Notes: generated by a model not told the origin, from the sequence alone. A stretch of DNA of 64,000 nt from Geobacillus zalihae NBRC 101842 (GCF_001544135.1 NZ_BCPV01000015.1:1-64000); one strand, 5' to 3'. Counted from the first letter of the stretch, positions 49,276 through 58,704 are shown. Numbers and translations are program-made.

Positions 49276-49456
49276 TGTGTGTTTTGGCTATCGCCTTTTG
49301 GTTTGTGCGATCCGTGATTTGCACCGGCTGGGTTCGCTTCGGTGGAGTCCCGGCTGTTCCATGCGCTGCGCCTTGCCAAACGGGCGGGCGCGCATAAGCA
49401 TGAAGCGTTCCATGCTACGAATCACTCTGTTTCGATAAGATACAGGGCGGAAGGAG
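49276..49456 (+). ncRNA. Long structured leader of rpmE, possible L31 autoregulatory leader
   Basis: The transcript leader contains a GC-rich imperfect stem around TGCGCTGCGCC (49361-49371)/GGGCGCGCA and other inverted segments but no frame. Ribosomal-protein leaders for L31 are known in Firmicutes; whether this matches that motif needs a covariance-model search. Confidence 0.4.
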
Positions 49457-49465
49457 ATGAAAACG

Positions 49466-49666
49466 ATGAAACAAGGCATCCATCCAGAGTACAAAAAAGT
49501 CATCGTCCGTTGCGCATGCGGCAACGAATTCGAAAGCGGTTCGGTCAAAGACGAGCTGCGCGTGGAGATTTGCTCGGAATGCCATCCGTTCTTCACGGGC
49601 AAACAAAAATTTGTTACGGCAGCGGGCCGCGTGGATAAATTCAATAAAAAATACGGCCTTAAGTAA
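49466..49666 (+). CDS. rpmE: 50S ribosomal protein L31 (zinc-binding form)
   Basis: 66 residues, the C+ form with CACGNEF and CSECH zinc cysteines. Two ATGs are in frame (49457, 49466). GGAG directly abuts the first, so the second is correct and gives the usual MK-GIHP start. Located after rho, as in B. subtilis. Confidence 0.95.
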   Translation: MKQGIHPEYKKVIVRCACGNEFESGSVKDELRVEICSECHPFFTGKQKFVTAAGRVDKFNKKYGLK

Positions 49667-49680
49667 CAAGGACGTGACGA

Positions 49681-49713
49681 AAGCAGGCAAGCGAAACTTG
49701 CCTGCTTTTTCGT
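49681..49713 (+). terminator. Terminator of rpmE
   Basis: AAAGCAGGCAAG pairs with CTTGCCTGCTTT, then a T-run. Confidence 0.9.
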
Positions 49714-49721
49714 GAGAGCAT

Positions 49722-49956
49722 ATAGATGCAACGGAGAAGTTTACCATATCTTTGACGGAAAAGCGGTTTGCCCCTTTTCGACTGTCGGAGGAAAGCCACA
49801 GGCTTCTCCGTCACGACTTGGCGTGACGGAGGACCGAACAACCGCCTGCTTCACAGACCCATATATGGGTCTTTAAGCGGCGTTGTTCGGTCGCCCGACA
49901 GTCGATCAAATACTCGGTAAAAGTTGCAAATCGTAAAGCTTCAAATTGCATCTATA
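49722..49956. repeat. Multi-hairpin repeat family A, copy 1 (235 bp)
   Basis: Perfect 11 bp terminal inverted repeats TATAGATGCAA/TTGCATCTATA. Inside, CGACTGTCG (about 49778) pairs with CGACAGTCG, enclosing hairpins GTCACG/CGTGAC, a long arm GACCGAACAAC/GTTGTTCGGTC and a tip AGACCCAT/ATGGGTCT. No open frame. Related copies are at 55.65 and 59.27 kb. Confidence 0.8.
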
Positions 49957-50067
49957 CAGATGGAAGGCCGGTTGCTTATCAAGCTGATCCCGCTGATCGT
50001 TGCGATGGCAGACGGCAAGGAGCGGCCGATGGTTTGAGGACAGTGTTGTGTGAAAGGAGAGGCCCCA

Positions 50068-50691
50068 ATGTACGTGATGACGCAGTCCGGCTGGCTTGAG
50101 CTCATTTGTGGATGCATGTTTTCCGGCAAATCAGAAGAATTGATTCGCCGCGTCCGCCGCGCTCAGTTTGCCAAGCAGGAAGTGAAAGTGTTCAAACCGA
50201 CGATCGACAATCGTTATAGCGAAGACGCAGTCGTGTCGCACAACGGCAATTCGGTGATCGCCATTCCGGTCGCGACGCCGGCGGAAATGTTCCGCTACAT
50301 TTCCGCCGCCACCGACGTCGTCGCCATCGATGAAATACAGTTTTTTTCCGACGACATCATCGATGTGGTGCAAACGCTCGCTGATTGCGGCTACCGCGTC
50401 ATCGCCGCGGGGCTCGACCAAGATTTTCGCGGTGAACCGTTTGGCCCCGTGCCGGCGCTGATGGCGATCGCGGAGTCGGTGACGAAGCTGCAGGCGGTTT
50501 GCACGGTATGCGGTTCCCCGGCCAGCCGGACGCAGCGGCTCATTAACGGTGCGCCCGCCTCTTATGACGATCCGGTGATTCTCGTCGGCGCCAGCGAGGC
50601 GTACGAGCCTCGCTGCCGCCATCACCATGAAGTGCCTGGCAAACCGAAAAAGCGATACAACCGCCCGCTTGCTGGACATACGGGTGAGTGA
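50068..50691 (+). CDS. tdk: Thymidine kinase
   Basis: 207 residues, type II TK. P-loop [19 protein letters not shown], and structural zinc ligands CTVCG and CRHHHEV are present. It phosphorylates thymidine in the salvage pathway. AAAGGAGAGG precedes ATG 50068; an upstream in-frame GTG at 50050 sits before that site. Order rpmE-tdk-prfA is as in B. subtilis. Confidence 0.94.
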   Translation: MYVMTQSGWLELICGCMFSGKSEELIRRVRRAQFAKQEVKVFKPTIDNRYSEDAVVSHNGNSVIAIPVATPAEMFRYISAATDVVAIDEIQFFSDDIIDVVQTLADCGYRVIAAGLDQDFRGEPFGPVPALMAIAESVTKLQAVCTVCGSPASRTQRLINGAPASYDDPVILVGASEAYEPRCRHHHEVPGKPKKRYNRPLAGHTGE

Positions 50692-51000
50692 TGGTGAGGC
50701 GGTCACTGATGTTGTTTGGCCGCTTTCATCGGTCAAGTGGCGAAGCGCAGCCATCGTTGATGGAAACGGTGCATATTCGTATGTTTCGCCGACCGAGAAG
50801 GGCGGAAGCGGCGCCATCATTCTCGCCCGTCTCGTGCGTCCATTCGCTATGGGAGGAAAAAGCGTTTGGCATGCGGCTCGTTCATCATTGATCGTTCGCT
50901 TGACTAGGCTGCCCCTTTTGTTCGTTCGCCGCAAAATAGACGAATGATGGCAGAAAGATTTATGGCTTGCCGTGTATCATTGACGGGCGATCATGGACAT
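50692..51000. other. Intergenic stretch between tdk and the lipoprotein gene
   Basis: About 310 bp. A 67-codon plus-strand frame from GTG/ATG 50688-50691 (ending FGMRLVHH, 50891) overlaps the tdk stop but has no ribosome site and no recognisable pattern. I do not support a gene here. TTGACG near 50981 may belong to the next gene's promoter. Confidence 0.3.
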
Positions 51001-51026
51001 CCTAACAGCTAAGGAGGCGAAAAAGG

Positions 51027-51467
51027 ATGAGACGCATCTGGCTGTTAGGAATGATCTTCCTGCTTTCGGCCTGTTCGCTCGCTCCGGATCATCCGTCCTA
51101 CCGCCAGCAAAGCGAGGACAAAAACGGCGCGCGGCTGATGACGGACGGGCGGCCGAAGATCGACGCTGACAGAGACTTGTACAACAACTTCGACGATCCG
51201 GAAAACGTGCGGCAAAACCCGAATTTTATCAGCTTGACCGAAGGAAGCGAAAACCAGCGCGCCGATACGCGCAAGGCAGCACAACTCATCGAGCGGTACA
51301 CCGATTACCACGCCGACTCCATCTGGTTTCACGGCGGCAATATGTATGTGACCGTTGATGCACCGGAAGAGCTGTCTGACGAGGAGCGGCAGCGCGAGGC
51401 GCAACGCATTGACAAGTTGCTGACAAAAGCGATCCCGACATACGAGATCATCGTGCGCGTCAACTGA
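51027..51467 (+). CDS. Predicted lipoprotein of unknown function
   Basis: 146 residues with a lipoprotein signal peptide: [16 protein letters not shown], lipobox LSAC with Cys16. The mature part is hydrophilic with a C-terminal alpha/beta segment ([27 protein letters not shown] cut: [14 protein letters not shown]) resembling YhcN/YlaJ-type sporulation lipoproteins; this resemblance is weak. AAGGAGG precedes the ATG, and a terminator follows. Confidence 0.75.
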   Translation: MRRIWLLGMIFLLSACSLAPDHPSYRQQSEDKNGARLMTDGRPKIDADRDLYNNFDDPENVRQNPNFISLTEGSENQRADTRKAAQLIERYTDYHADSIWFHGGNMYVTVDAPEELSDEERQREAQRIDKLLTKAIPTYEIIVRVN

Positions 51468-51470
51468 GAG

Positions 51471-51499
51471 CTCCCGCTTGCCAAAAGCGGGGGTTTTTG
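51471..51499 (+). terminator. Terminator of the lipoprotein gene
   Basis: CTCCCGCTT pairs with AAGCGGGGG, followed by five T residues. Confidence 0.88.
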
Positions 51500-51562
51500 T
51501 TTGGCTTCATTTCATGCTATAATCTAAAATTAGACTGTGTGGGAAAAACAGAGGTGAATGAT

Positions 51563-52639
51563 GTGTTTGATCGGTTGGAAGCTGTGGAGCAACGGTATGA
51601 AAAGCTCAATGAACTGTTGATGGACCCCGACGTCATCAACGATCCGAAAAAGCTGCGCGATTATTCGAAAGAGCAGGCGGATTTGGAAGAAACGGTGCAA
51701 ACGTACCGCGAATACAAATCGGTTCGCGAGCAGCTGGCCGAAGCGAAAGCGATGCTTGAGGAAAAGCTCGATCCGGAGCTGCGCGAGATGGTGAAAGAGG
51801 AAATTGACGAGCTGGAAGAACGGGAAGAGGCGCTCGTTGAAAAGCTGAAAGTGTTGCTTTTGCCGAAAGATCCGAACGATGAGAAAAACGTCATTATGGA
51901 AATCCGCGCGGCCGCCGGCGGCGAAGAGGCGGCGCTGTTTGCCGGCGACTTGTACCGGATGTATACGCGCTATGCGGAATCGCAAGGGTGGAAGACGGAA
52001 GTGATCGAAGCGAGTCCGACCGGCCTCGGCGGCTATAAAGAAATCATTTTTATGATCAACGGCAAAGGGGCGTATTCAAAGCTGAAGTTTGAAAACGGCG
52101 CGCACCGCGTCCAGCGTGTCCCGGAAACGGAGTCAGGCGGGCGCATCCATACGTCGACGGCGACGGTCGCCTGCCTGCCGGAGATGGAAGAAATCGAAGT
52201 CGAAATCAATGAAAAAGACATTCGCGTCGACACGTTCGCCTCAAGCGGACCGGGTGGGCAAAGCGTCAACACGACAATGTCGGCCGTGCGCCTCACCCAT
52301 ATTCCGACCGGCATTGTCGTCACGTGCCAAGACGAAAAATCGCAAATCAAAAACAAAGAAAAAGCGATGAAAGTATTGCGTGCCCGCATTTATGACAAGT
52401 ACCAGCAAGAAGCGCGCGCCGAATATGACCAAACGCGCAAGCAGGCAGTCGGCACCGGCGACCGTTCCGAGCGCATCCGGACGTACAACTTCCCGCAAAA
52501 CCGCGTCACGGACCACCGCATCGGATTGACGATCCAAAAGCTCGATCAAGTGCTCGATGGCCACCTCGACGAAATTATCGAGGCGCTCATTTTGGACGAT
52601 CAGGCGAAAAAATTGGAGCAAGCGAACGATGCGTCGTAA
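51563..52639 (+). CDS. prfA: Peptide chain release factor 1
   Basis: 358 residues. The peptidyl-hydrolysis motif GGQ lies in [12 protein letters not shown], and [21 protein letters not shown] marks domain 2, cut here as [14 protein letters not shown]. It terminates translation at UAA/UAG. GTG 51563 follows AGAGGTG; the longer frame from 51497 runs through the promoter (TATAAT at 51518-51523). It overlaps prmC by 11 bp. Confidence 0.95.
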   Translation: MFDRLEAVEQRYEKLNELLMDPDVINDPKKLRDYSKEQADLEETVQTYREYKSVREQLAEAKAMLEEKLDPELREMVKEEIDELEEREEALVEKLKVLLLPKDPNDEKNVIMEIRAAAGGEEAALFAGDLYRMYTRYAESQGWKTEVIEASPTGLGGYKEIIFMINGKGAYSKLKFENGAHRVQRVPETESGGRIHTSTATVACLPEMEEIEVEINEKDIRVDTFASSGPGGQSVNTTMSAVRLTHIPTGIVVTCQDEKSQIKNKEKAMKVLRARIYDKYQQEARAEYDQTRKQAVGTGDRSERIRTYNFPQNRVTDHRIGLTIQKLDQVLDGHLDEIIEALILDDQAKKLEQANDAS

Positions 52640-53510
52640 CGTCCACGAAGTCCTCGCCTGGGCTTCTTCTTTTTTGCGCGCCCACGGAAAAGAGGAGCGG
52701 GCGGCAGAGTGGCTATTGTGCCACCATTTAGGCGTGGACCGGGCCGGGCTGTTCGCCCGTTGGCGCGAGCCGGTCGACGAAGCGGTATATGAACGGTTTG
52801 CGGCCGATGTGCGCCGCCATGCGGTGGATCATGTGCCGATTCAATATTTGATCGGCTATGAATCGTTTTACGGCCGGCCGTTTCTTGTCAACCGCCATGT
52901 GTTGATCCCGCGCCCGGAAACGGAAGAACTGGTGCTTGGCGTCCTAAAACGGGTGCCGCGCCTATTTGCTGGTCGGAAGCGGATCGATGTCGTTGACGTC
53001 GGCACTGGCAGCGGGGCGATCGCCGTGACATTGGCGCTGGAGAACAAAGCGTTGTCGGTGACCGCAACCGATATTTCCGAAGCGGCGCTCGCGGTCGCCC
53101 GTGAAAACGCCCGGCGGCTCGGGGCGAATGTTTCATTTTTGTGCGGCGACTTGCTGCAGCCGATCATGGCCATGGGGTGGACGGTCGATGTCGTCGTTTC
53201 CAATCCACCGTACATTCCAGAGACGGACGCCGCTATGCTTTCCCCGGTCGTCAAAAACTATGAGCCGCACACGGCGCTCTTTGGCGGCCGCGATGGGCTC
53301 GATTTTTACCGCCGCTTCGCCCGCGAGTTGCCGCTTGTGCTCGGCGCGCCGGCGCTTGCCGCTTTTGAAGTCGGCGCCGGGCAAGGGGAAGCAGTGGCGG
53401 CGCTCTTGGCCGCAGCGTTTCCAGAAGCCGAAGTGGAAGTCGATTTTGACCTCAACGGCAAAGACCGGATGGTGTACATGACGCGGCCGAAAAACGGGAA
53501 AACGTGTTAG
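52629..53510 (+). CDS. prmC: Release factor glutamine methyltransferase PrmC
   Basis: 293 residues. The SAM-binding segment is [17 protein letters not shown] and the catalytic NPPY motif is [23 protein letters not shown] is typical. It methylates the GGQ glutamine of the release factor encoded just upstream. The start overlaps the prfA stop, implying coupling. Confidence 0.94.
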   Translation: MRRNVHEVLAWASSFLRAHGKEERAAEWLLCHHLGVDRAGLFARWREPVDEAVYERFAADVRRHAVDHVPIQYLIGYESFYGRPFLVNRHVLIPRPETEELVLGVLKRVPRLFAGRKRIDVVDVGTGSGAIAVTLALENKALSVTATDISEAALAVARENARRLGANVSFLCGDLLQPIMAMGWTVDVVVSNPPYIPETDAAMLSPVVKNYEPHTALFGGRDGLDFYRRFARELPLVLGAPALAAFEVGAGQGEAVAALLAAAFPEAEVEVDFDLNGKDRMVYMTRPKNGKTC

Positions 53511-53569
53511 ATTGATAGGTTTAAAAACGAGCGGCGCCGTCCACAATGAAAGGTGAAAGGACGGTGCCG

Positions 53570-54433
53570 ATGATGACCATCAAAGGAAATGCCATTGCCA
53601 TATGTTTATATATCATTCTATTAACGACAGGCGTACTCGTCGAGCTGTACGGCCACAAGACGGACGCCGGGGCGAACGCGGCGGTCGCCATCCCTGATGA
53701 GGCAATCCGCCTGCGCATTTTAGCCAACAGCGACGCCGATGAAGACCAACAATTGAAGCGAAAAGTGCGTGATGCGGTCAATGCGCAAATCAACGGCTGG
53801 GTGGCCGAACTCACTTCGTTTGAGGAAGCAAAGCGCGTCATCCGCTCTCACCTGCCGGACATCGAGCGGACGGTCGCCCGCGTGTTGCGCGATGAACAAA
53901 GCGATCAAACGTACAAAGTGGAGTTTGGCCCGGTTCATTTTCCGACGAAAGTGTACGGCAACTACGTATATCCGGCTGGCATCTATGATGCCGTGCTGAT
54001 CACGCTTGGGGAAGGAAAAGGAGCAAACTGGTGGTGCGTTCTGTTCCCGCCGCTTTGTTTTCTCGATTTTTCCAACAGCGATGCCGTCATGATGGCGGCG
54101 AACCGATCGCCTGCAGGAACGAATGAACCGGTGTCGGCTGAGAGCGTCCGGTCAATGGAAGCCGGGTCGAAGCAAAACAGCGAGTCGGCCGAAGCGGAAG
54201 CTGAGGCGATGCGAAGCGGCGAGCAGGCCATCGAGCGGGACGAACCGAAAGAGGAGAGGGGTGCGATGGCGGAAACCGAAGATCGCGCCGCTTCGTCCAT
54301 CCATGCGGATGGCGAGAAGGACAAAGGGCACACTGATGATCAAGAATCGTCCTTCGTCGTCATGGCCGAGCCGGAACAGCCGGTGGAAGTCAAATTTTTC
54401 TTCAAAGAGTGGCTCAGCCATCTCATTCCATAA
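53570..54433 (+). CDS. spoIIR: Stage II sporulation protein R
   Basis: 287 residues. One N-terminal membrane/signal segment (about 5-30), then the SpoIIR core (AIRLRILANSDADEDQ, KVYGNYVYPAGIYDAVLITLGEG, NWWCVLFPPLCFLD). A ~100-residue low-complexity extension rich in Glu/Ala/Ser follows the core, longer than in B. subtilis (about 224 residues). SpoIIR, made in the forespore, triggers SpoIIGA to activate sigma-E. GAAAGGAC before ATGATG 53570 beats the earlier ATG 53546. Confidence 0.92.
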   Translation: MMTIKGNAIAICLYIILLTTGVLVELYGHKTDAGANAAVAIPDEAIRLRILANSDADEDQQLKRKVRDAVNAQINGWVAELTSFEEAKRVIRSHLPDIERTVARVLRDEQSDQTYKVEFGPVHFPTKVYGNYVYPAGIYDAVLITLGEGKGANWWCVLFPPLCFLDFSNSDAVMMAANRSPAGTNEPVSAESVRSMEAGSKQNSESAEAEAEAMRSGEQAIERDEPKEERGAMAETEDRAASSIHADGEKDKGHTDDQESSFVVMAEPEQPVEVKFFFKEWLSHLIP

Positions 54434-54437
54434 GCAT

Positions 54438-54639
54438 CTATCCACAAAGTTATCCACAAAAATAACAAGTTTATTCACAATTTGTGTATAACTGTGGAAA
54501 GGCATCGGGCGGCGATCTGACGCTTGTAAAAAAAGCCGCCATTTTCAAGGCGAATCACGGCGATGGAGAAGGTGAAACGATTGAAAACGCGTGTTTGGGT
54601 TGTGGATAATATTGTTGATAAACAGCAAGTTTATCCACA
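54438..54639. promoter_or_regulatory. DnaA-box cluster between spoIIR and ywlC
   Basis: Exact TTATNCACA boxes lie at 54450-54458 (+), 54471-54479 (+), 54483-54491 (-), 54601-54609 (-) and 54631-54639 (+). Near matches lie at 54438, 54493 and 54613. B. subtilis has a DnaA-box cluster at ywlC that helps restrain replication initiation; this is its probable counterpart. Three of the boxes are inside the start of the ywlC frame. Confidence 0.88.
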
Positions 54640-55630
54640 AATACGAGAGGCGGTTGAATGGCTGCGGGCCGGGGAAGTTATCGCATTCCCGACGGAAACG
54701 GTGTACGGGTTGGGGGCTGATGCGGCCAATACAGCCGCGGTGGAAAAAATTTTCGCCGCCAAAGGGCGGCCGAGCGACAATCCGCTCATCGTTCATGTCG
54801 CCAGCATGGCCCAAGCGGAGGCGGTAGCCGCCTCGATCCCACCGATGGCGAAAACGTTGATGGAGCGGTTTTGGCCGGGGCCGCTCACGTTAGTATTGCC
54901 AAAACGGGCCAAAGCGGTGTCTGAACGGGTGACGGCCGGGCTGCCGACGGTGGCGGTGCGCATGCCGGATCACCCGCTGGCGCTGGCGTTGATCGAGGCG
55001 AGCGGCTTGGCGTTGGCCGCCCCGAGCGCGAATCGGTCAGGAAGGCCGAGTCCGACGACGGCGGCGCACGTGCTTGCCGATTTAGACGGGCGGATCGCCG
55101 GGGTGATCGACGGCGGGCCGACCGGCGTGGGCGTTGAATCGACGGTGCTCGATTGCAGTGGGGGCGTGCCGACGATTTTGCGCCCGGGAGGAGTGACGAA
55201 AGAGGCGCTTATTGAAGCGATCGGCCGCGTTGAAGAGGCCGCTGCTGTGGATGACGAGGCGGCGCCGAAAGCGCCGGGGATGAAATATACGCATTATGCG
55301 CCGAAAGCGCCGCTTTGGATCGTCGCCGGCCCGCCCGCGTTTTTGCAGCGGCTTGTCGATGAAAGCCGGGCGGAAGGGAAAACGGTCGGCGTGTTGACGA
55401 CCGAGGAGAACCGGGATCAGTATGCGGCCGATGTCGTGCTGCCGTGCGGAACGCGCCAGGCGCTTGAGACGGTCGCGAGCCGGCTGTACGACACGCTGCG
55501 CCGATTTGATGAAACGAACGTCGATCTCATTTACAGCGAGGCGTTTCCGGAAGAAGGAATCGGCGCGGCGATCATGAACCGGCTCCGCAAAGCAGCCGGC
55601 GGACGCGCCATCAGCGAACAGCGGAAATGA
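54581..55630 (+). CDS. ywlC: Threonylcarbamoyl-AMP synthase (Sua5/YwlC)
   Basis: 349 residues: the YrdC domain (about 25-210: [42 protein letters not shown]) plus the C-terminal Sua5 domain ([29 protein letters not shown]). It makes threonylcarbamoyl-AMP for t6A37 of ANN-decoding tRNAs. GGAGAAGG eight bases upstream supports TTG 54581 over ATG 54563. The 5' coding region contains DnaA boxes. Confidence 0.93.
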   Translation: MKTRVWVVDNIVDKQQVYPQIREAVEWLRAGEVIAFPTETVYGLGADAANTAAVEKIFAAKGRPSDNPLIVHVASMAQAEAVAASIPPMAKTLMERFWPGPLTLVLPKRAKAVSERVTAGLPTVAVRMPDHPLALALIEASGLALAAPSANRSGRPSPTTAAHVLADLDGRIAGVIDGGPTGVGVESTVLDCSGGVPTILRPGGVTKEALIEAIGRVEEAAAVDDEAAPKAPGMKYTHYAPKAPLWIVAGPPAFLQRLVDESRAEGKTVGVLTTEENRDQYAADVVLPCGTRQALETVASRLYDTLRRFDETNVDLIYSEAFPEEGIGAAIMNRLRKAAGGRAISEQRK

Positions 55631-55645
55631 AAGGACGGCCGTCTG

Positions 55646-55875
55646 TATAGATGCAGTGAACAAGTTTCACGTATCCTGGTCGAAAAAGCAGCTTGTCTAT
55701 TTTTTGACGGTCGGAGGCAAGCCGCAGGCTTCTTCGTCGCGCCTTGGCGTGACGGAAGACCGAACGGAAACGCGCTTCACAGATCCATGTATGGGTTTGG
55801 AAGCGGCGTTGTTCGGTCGTGCGATAGTCGAGAAAACGGCTCTGCAAACGGTAAGGTTCAAATGGCAACTAGAGG
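55646..55875. repeat. Multi-hairpin repeat family A, copy 2 (diverged)
   Basis: Starts TATAGATGCA and ends with a decayed GGCAACTAGAG. It retains GGAGGCAAGCC, GACCGAAC/GTTCGGTC and the tip as AGATCCAT/ATGGGTTT, in which the changed bases still allow G-U pairing. No frame. Confidence 0.65.
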
Positions 55876-55901
55876 ATTTGGGGGATGCCGTTTCCAAGCG
55901 C

Positions 55902-55936
55902 GAAACCGGTCTGTTGTGGACCGGTTTTTTCTTTTC
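55902..55936 (+). terminator. Terminator-like hairpin upstream of mntP
   Basis: AAACCGGTC pairs with GACCGGTTT followed by T residues. It ends transcripts arriving from ywlC. I checked for a manganese (yybP-ykoY) riboswitch before it and did not see one. Confidence 0.75.
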
Positions 55937-56042
55937 CGTCCGCCCGTCAATCAGGCGGCGCCCATTGGCTGCCCGCTCTGCTTCTAAACTGCCCTGGACG
56001 TGCATATGTTTAGCAATAAGGCCGGTCCGGGAGGGAAGAAAC

Positions 56043-56594
56043 ATGGGCGCATTCATCGGCGAAATCATCGCGCTGTCAATGATGGCGCTGGCGCTGGGCA
56101 TGGACGCGTTTTCAGTCGCTTTAGGAATGGGGCTGTTGCGCCTCCGGCTGCGGCAAATGTTTTATATCGGGTTGACGATCGGCTTGTTTCATATTCTCAT
56201 GCCGCTTGCTGGCATGGCGGTCGGCCGCCTGCTGTCGCGCGAGTTCGGAAGTGTCGCGACATACGCGGGCGGGGCGCTGCTGTTATGGCTTGGCGGGCAA
56301 ATGATCATCGCCTCGTTCCGGAGGGACGATGGCTCACCGCTGTTTCCGCGTGGGGTGGGGTTGCTTTTTTTTGCGTTCAGCGTCAGCCTAGACAGCTTTT
56401 CCGTCGGGCTGAGCCTCGGCATTTTCGGAGCGCGGACGATGGTGACGATTTTGCTGTTTGGTCTGTTCAGCATGGTGCTGACATGGGTTGGGCTTTTTGT
56501 CGGCCGCCATTTTCAGCAATGGCTCGGTTCTTACAGCGAAGCGCTCGGCGGCAGCATTTTGCTGGCGTTCGGGCTCAAGCTGCTTTTTCTATAA
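56043..56594 (+). CDS. mntP: Manganese efflux pump MntP
   Basis: 183 residues with six membrane segments in two repeats. Each repeat carries the acidic motif: [14 protein letters not shown] and [14 protein letters not shown]. It exports Mn(II). GGGAGGGAAG precedes ATG 56043. It corresponds to ywlD. Confidence 0.92.
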   Translation: MGAFIGEIIALSMMALALGMDAFSVALGMGLLRLRLRQMFYIGLTIGLFHILMPLAGMAVGRLLSREFGSVATYAGGALLLWLGGQMIIASFRRDDGSPLFPRGVGLLFFAFSVSLDSFSVGLSLGIFGARTMVTILLFGLFSMVLTWVGLFVGRHFQQWLGSYSEALGGSILLAFGLKLLFL

Positions 56595-56649
56595 ACGGCG
56601 GCAGGCGGTTTTCCTTCAGTGGAAAAAAGCGGACGGCCTGCTTTTTTGC

Positions 56650-56785
56650 GGCTCTTCACCAAAAGTTGTACTTGATTTTTTCTGAACATACCCTATTTAC
56701 GCTTGTGAGGGAAAATCAGCACTTTTTTCCTATCCTTACGCAGGAAACCGCATTGCTTGTCAAGTACATGTTGTGGTGAAGAGCC
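56650..56785. mobile_element. 136 bp MITE with ISL3-like terminal inverted repeats
   Basis: Ends GGCTCTTCACCA.../...TGGTGAAGAGCC match over 23 of 26 bases. GGCTCTTC ends are typical of ISL3-family elements. TTTTTTGC (56642-56649) recurs at 56787-56794, one base beyond the right end, suggesting an 8 bp target duplication. There is no transposase; it sits in the former mntP terminator region. Confidence 0.7.
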
Positions 56786-56847
56786 TTTTTTTGCTCTTTT
56801 CCCTATGGTATATTGATGGTAAGTCATTGATGTGAAGAGGTGGTTGT

Positions 56848-57294
56848 ATGCCATACCGCATTTTGTTCGTCTGCACGGGCAATACATGCCGGAGCCCGAT
56901 GGCCGCTGCATTGTTGGAGAATAAGCAGCTGCCAGGCGTCGAGGTGAAATCGGCCGGCGTGTTTGCGGCGGAAGGGAGCGAGGCGTCGGTTCACGCCAAG
57001 ATGGTGTTGAAGGAAAAAGGAATCGAAGCGGCCCACCGCTCCTCGCAGCTGAAAAAAGAGCATATCGACTGGGCGACGCACGTGCTGGCGATGACATCCG
57101 GCCATAAAGACATGATCGTCGAGCGTTTCCCAGAAGCGAAGGACAAAACGTTTACGTTGAAGCAGTTCGTCTCGGGAACAGACGGCGACATCGCCGATCC
57201 GTTCGGCGGGCCGATTGAAGTGTACCGGGCGGCGCGCGATGAGCTGGAGACGCTCATTGACCGCTTGGCGGAAAAGTTGCAAACAGAACAATGA
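56848..57294 (+). CDS. ywlE: Protein arginine phosphatase YwlE
   Basis: 148 residues of the low-molecular-weight phosphatase fold. The P-loop CTGNTCRS has the nucleophile at Cys9, and the threonine that gives phospho-arginine specificity (T13, T11 in B. subtilis). The general acid lies in DPFGGP. It opposes the arginine kinase McsB, which marks proteins for ClpCP. GAGGTGG precedes the ATG. Confidence 0.94.
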   Translation: MPYRILFVCTGNTCRSPMAAALLENKQLPGVEVKSAGVFAAEGSEASVHAKMVLKEKGIEAAHRSSQLKKEHIDWATHVLAMTSGHKDMIVERFPEAKDKTFTLKQFVSGTDGDIADPFGGPIEVYRAARDELETLIDRLAEKLQTEQ

Positions 57295-57319
57295 GGTAAA
57301 GAAGTGAGGGGGAACACAA

Positions 57320-58609
57320 ATGGGGGGGACAAGTCGTAAGTTCAGTTTGCGCCTGAAGCTCATCGTTTTTACGACAGCGTTGGCGCTGATCACGTATTCA
57401 ACGAGCGCCTTTTTCTTGTACGTTTTGTATGATCAGTGGTTCGCCTCATGGAACAAAAGCGTGTTCACGATGATCGTGCTGCTCCTTGGCATCTTTTGGT
57501 CCGGAGTGCTTGCCTATTTGGCCGCTGGCTGGATTACAAGGCCGCTGCAACGGCTCGAGGAAGCGGCGGCAAAGGCGACAGAAGGGCATATCGATGAGGA
57601 TGTTCCGCTGCCCTCTTCCCATGATGAAATCCGCTCGCTGGCTGTCGCGTTCAACCGGATGCTCGGCCATTTGCGCGCCGTCGTCGCCAATGTGGAAGAG
57701 AGCGCAGCGCGCACGACGGAAAAGACAGCGGAAATGAGGCAGGCGTCCGAAACAGCGTCAAGCCGTGCACGCGATATTGCAGCGACGATTGACGACATTT
57801 CCAAAGGGGCGGCGTCTTCGGCCGAGGCGATTCAAGAGGCGGCTGCGGCGGCCGAGGATGTGCTCGCCATCGCCGTGCAAGTCAAAGAAACAGCCGAGCG
57901 TGCGGAACAGTCGGTATATGGGATGGCCGAAACGCTGAAGGCAAGCCGCGATATCACCCATTCGCTCATTAGCGGCATCGGAAAGCTGGCTGACGATCAA
58001 GAACGGTCGCGGGCGGCTGTCAAGCAGCTCGAAGCACACGCCAATCAAATCGGCAACATTACGTTGCTTGTCGCGGACATCGCTGAACAGACGAACTTGC
58101 TTGCGCTCAATGCTTCCATTGAGGCAGCCCGCGCCGGCGAGCACGGCCGGGGGTTTGCCGTCGTCGCCGAGGAAGTGCGCAAGCTGGCTGATGAGAGCGC
58201 CAAGGCGGTCAAGAAAATCGCGGAACTGGTCGGCAACATTCAAAATGAAGTCGCCCGTGTGGTGGCGCAAATGGACAAGCAGGTGGCCGCCACAAACGCT
58301 GAGGCGGCCAAAGGGGAGCGCACGAATGAGGCCATTGCGGCCATGGCGGCCTCAGCTGATGAAGTGATCCGCGCCGTCCATGACATCGCTGAGCTGGCGA
58401 AGCGTCAAATGGGGCATATGGAGCGGGCCGCGGCGCAAACGCAAGAAGTGGCGGCGATTGCTGAGCAGACGTCCGCCGGCGCGCTCGAAGTTGCGGCGGC
58501 GACCGAGGAGCAGGCCGCATCGATCAACGATGTGCATAAACTGGCTGGCGAGTTGGTTGAACAGGCCGAACAATTGCAGGCGGCTGTCGCCCGGTTCCGC
58601 ACCCGTTGA
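57320..58609 (+). CDS. Methyl-accepting chemotaxis protein
   Basis: 429 residues. Two membrane segments (about 12-35 and 47-70) are joined by only about 12 residues, so there is no real extracellular sensor domain. A HAMP domain (about 70-125) and the cytoplasmic signalling coil with the conserved tip [18 protein letters not shown] follow. It probably senses a membrane or cytoplasmic cue. The gene lies between ywlE and rpiB, which are adjacent in B. subtilis, so it is an insertion relative to that order. Confidence 0.92.
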   Translation: MGGTSRKFSLRLKLIVFTTALALITYSTSAFFLYVLYDQWFASWNKSVFTMIVLLLGIFWSGVLAYLAAGWITRPLQRLEEAAAKATEGHIDEDVPLPSSHDEIRSLAVAFNRMLGHLRAVVANVEESAARTTEKTAEMRQASETASSRARDIAATIDDISKGAASSAEAIQEAAAAAEDVLAIAVQVKETAERAEQSVYGMAETLKASRDITHSLISGIGKLADDQERSRAAVKQLEAHANQIGNITLLVADIAEQTNLLALNASIEAARAGEHGRGFAVVAEEVRKLADESAKAVKKIAELVGNIQNEVARVVAQMDKQVAATNAEAAKGERTNEAIAAMAASADEVIRAVHDIAELAKRQMGHMERAAAQTQEVAAIAEQTSAGALEVAAATEEQAASINDVHKLAGELVEQAEQLQAAVARFRTR

Positions 58610-58632
58610 TGCACATGCAAATATGATTCATC

Positions 58633-58700
58633 GAAAGGAGGAAGGGCGATTCCTCCCTGGCTTTCGCTATCACTGCGAAGCCTAGGGCTCCCCGCCCGAA
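58633..58700 (+). mobile_element. Solitary right-end relic of an IscB-type element
   Basis: GAAAGGAGGAAGGGCGATTC and the following hairpins match the 3' end of the iscB element at 6633-6697, with compensating differences in the second hairpin (GGCTTTCGC/GCGAAGCC). No left end or nuclease gene remains. It ends a few bases before the rpiB start codon. Confidence 0.72.
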
Positions 58701-58704
58701 CGTG

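Noticed and set aside
50627-50947. 106-codon frame overlapping the end of tdk
   Set aside because: Out of frame with tdk, no ribosome site and no recognisable motif.
55870-56042. Manganese (yybP-ykoY) riboswitch before mntP
   Set aside because: No conserved riboswitch core was visible; only a simple terminator hairpin.
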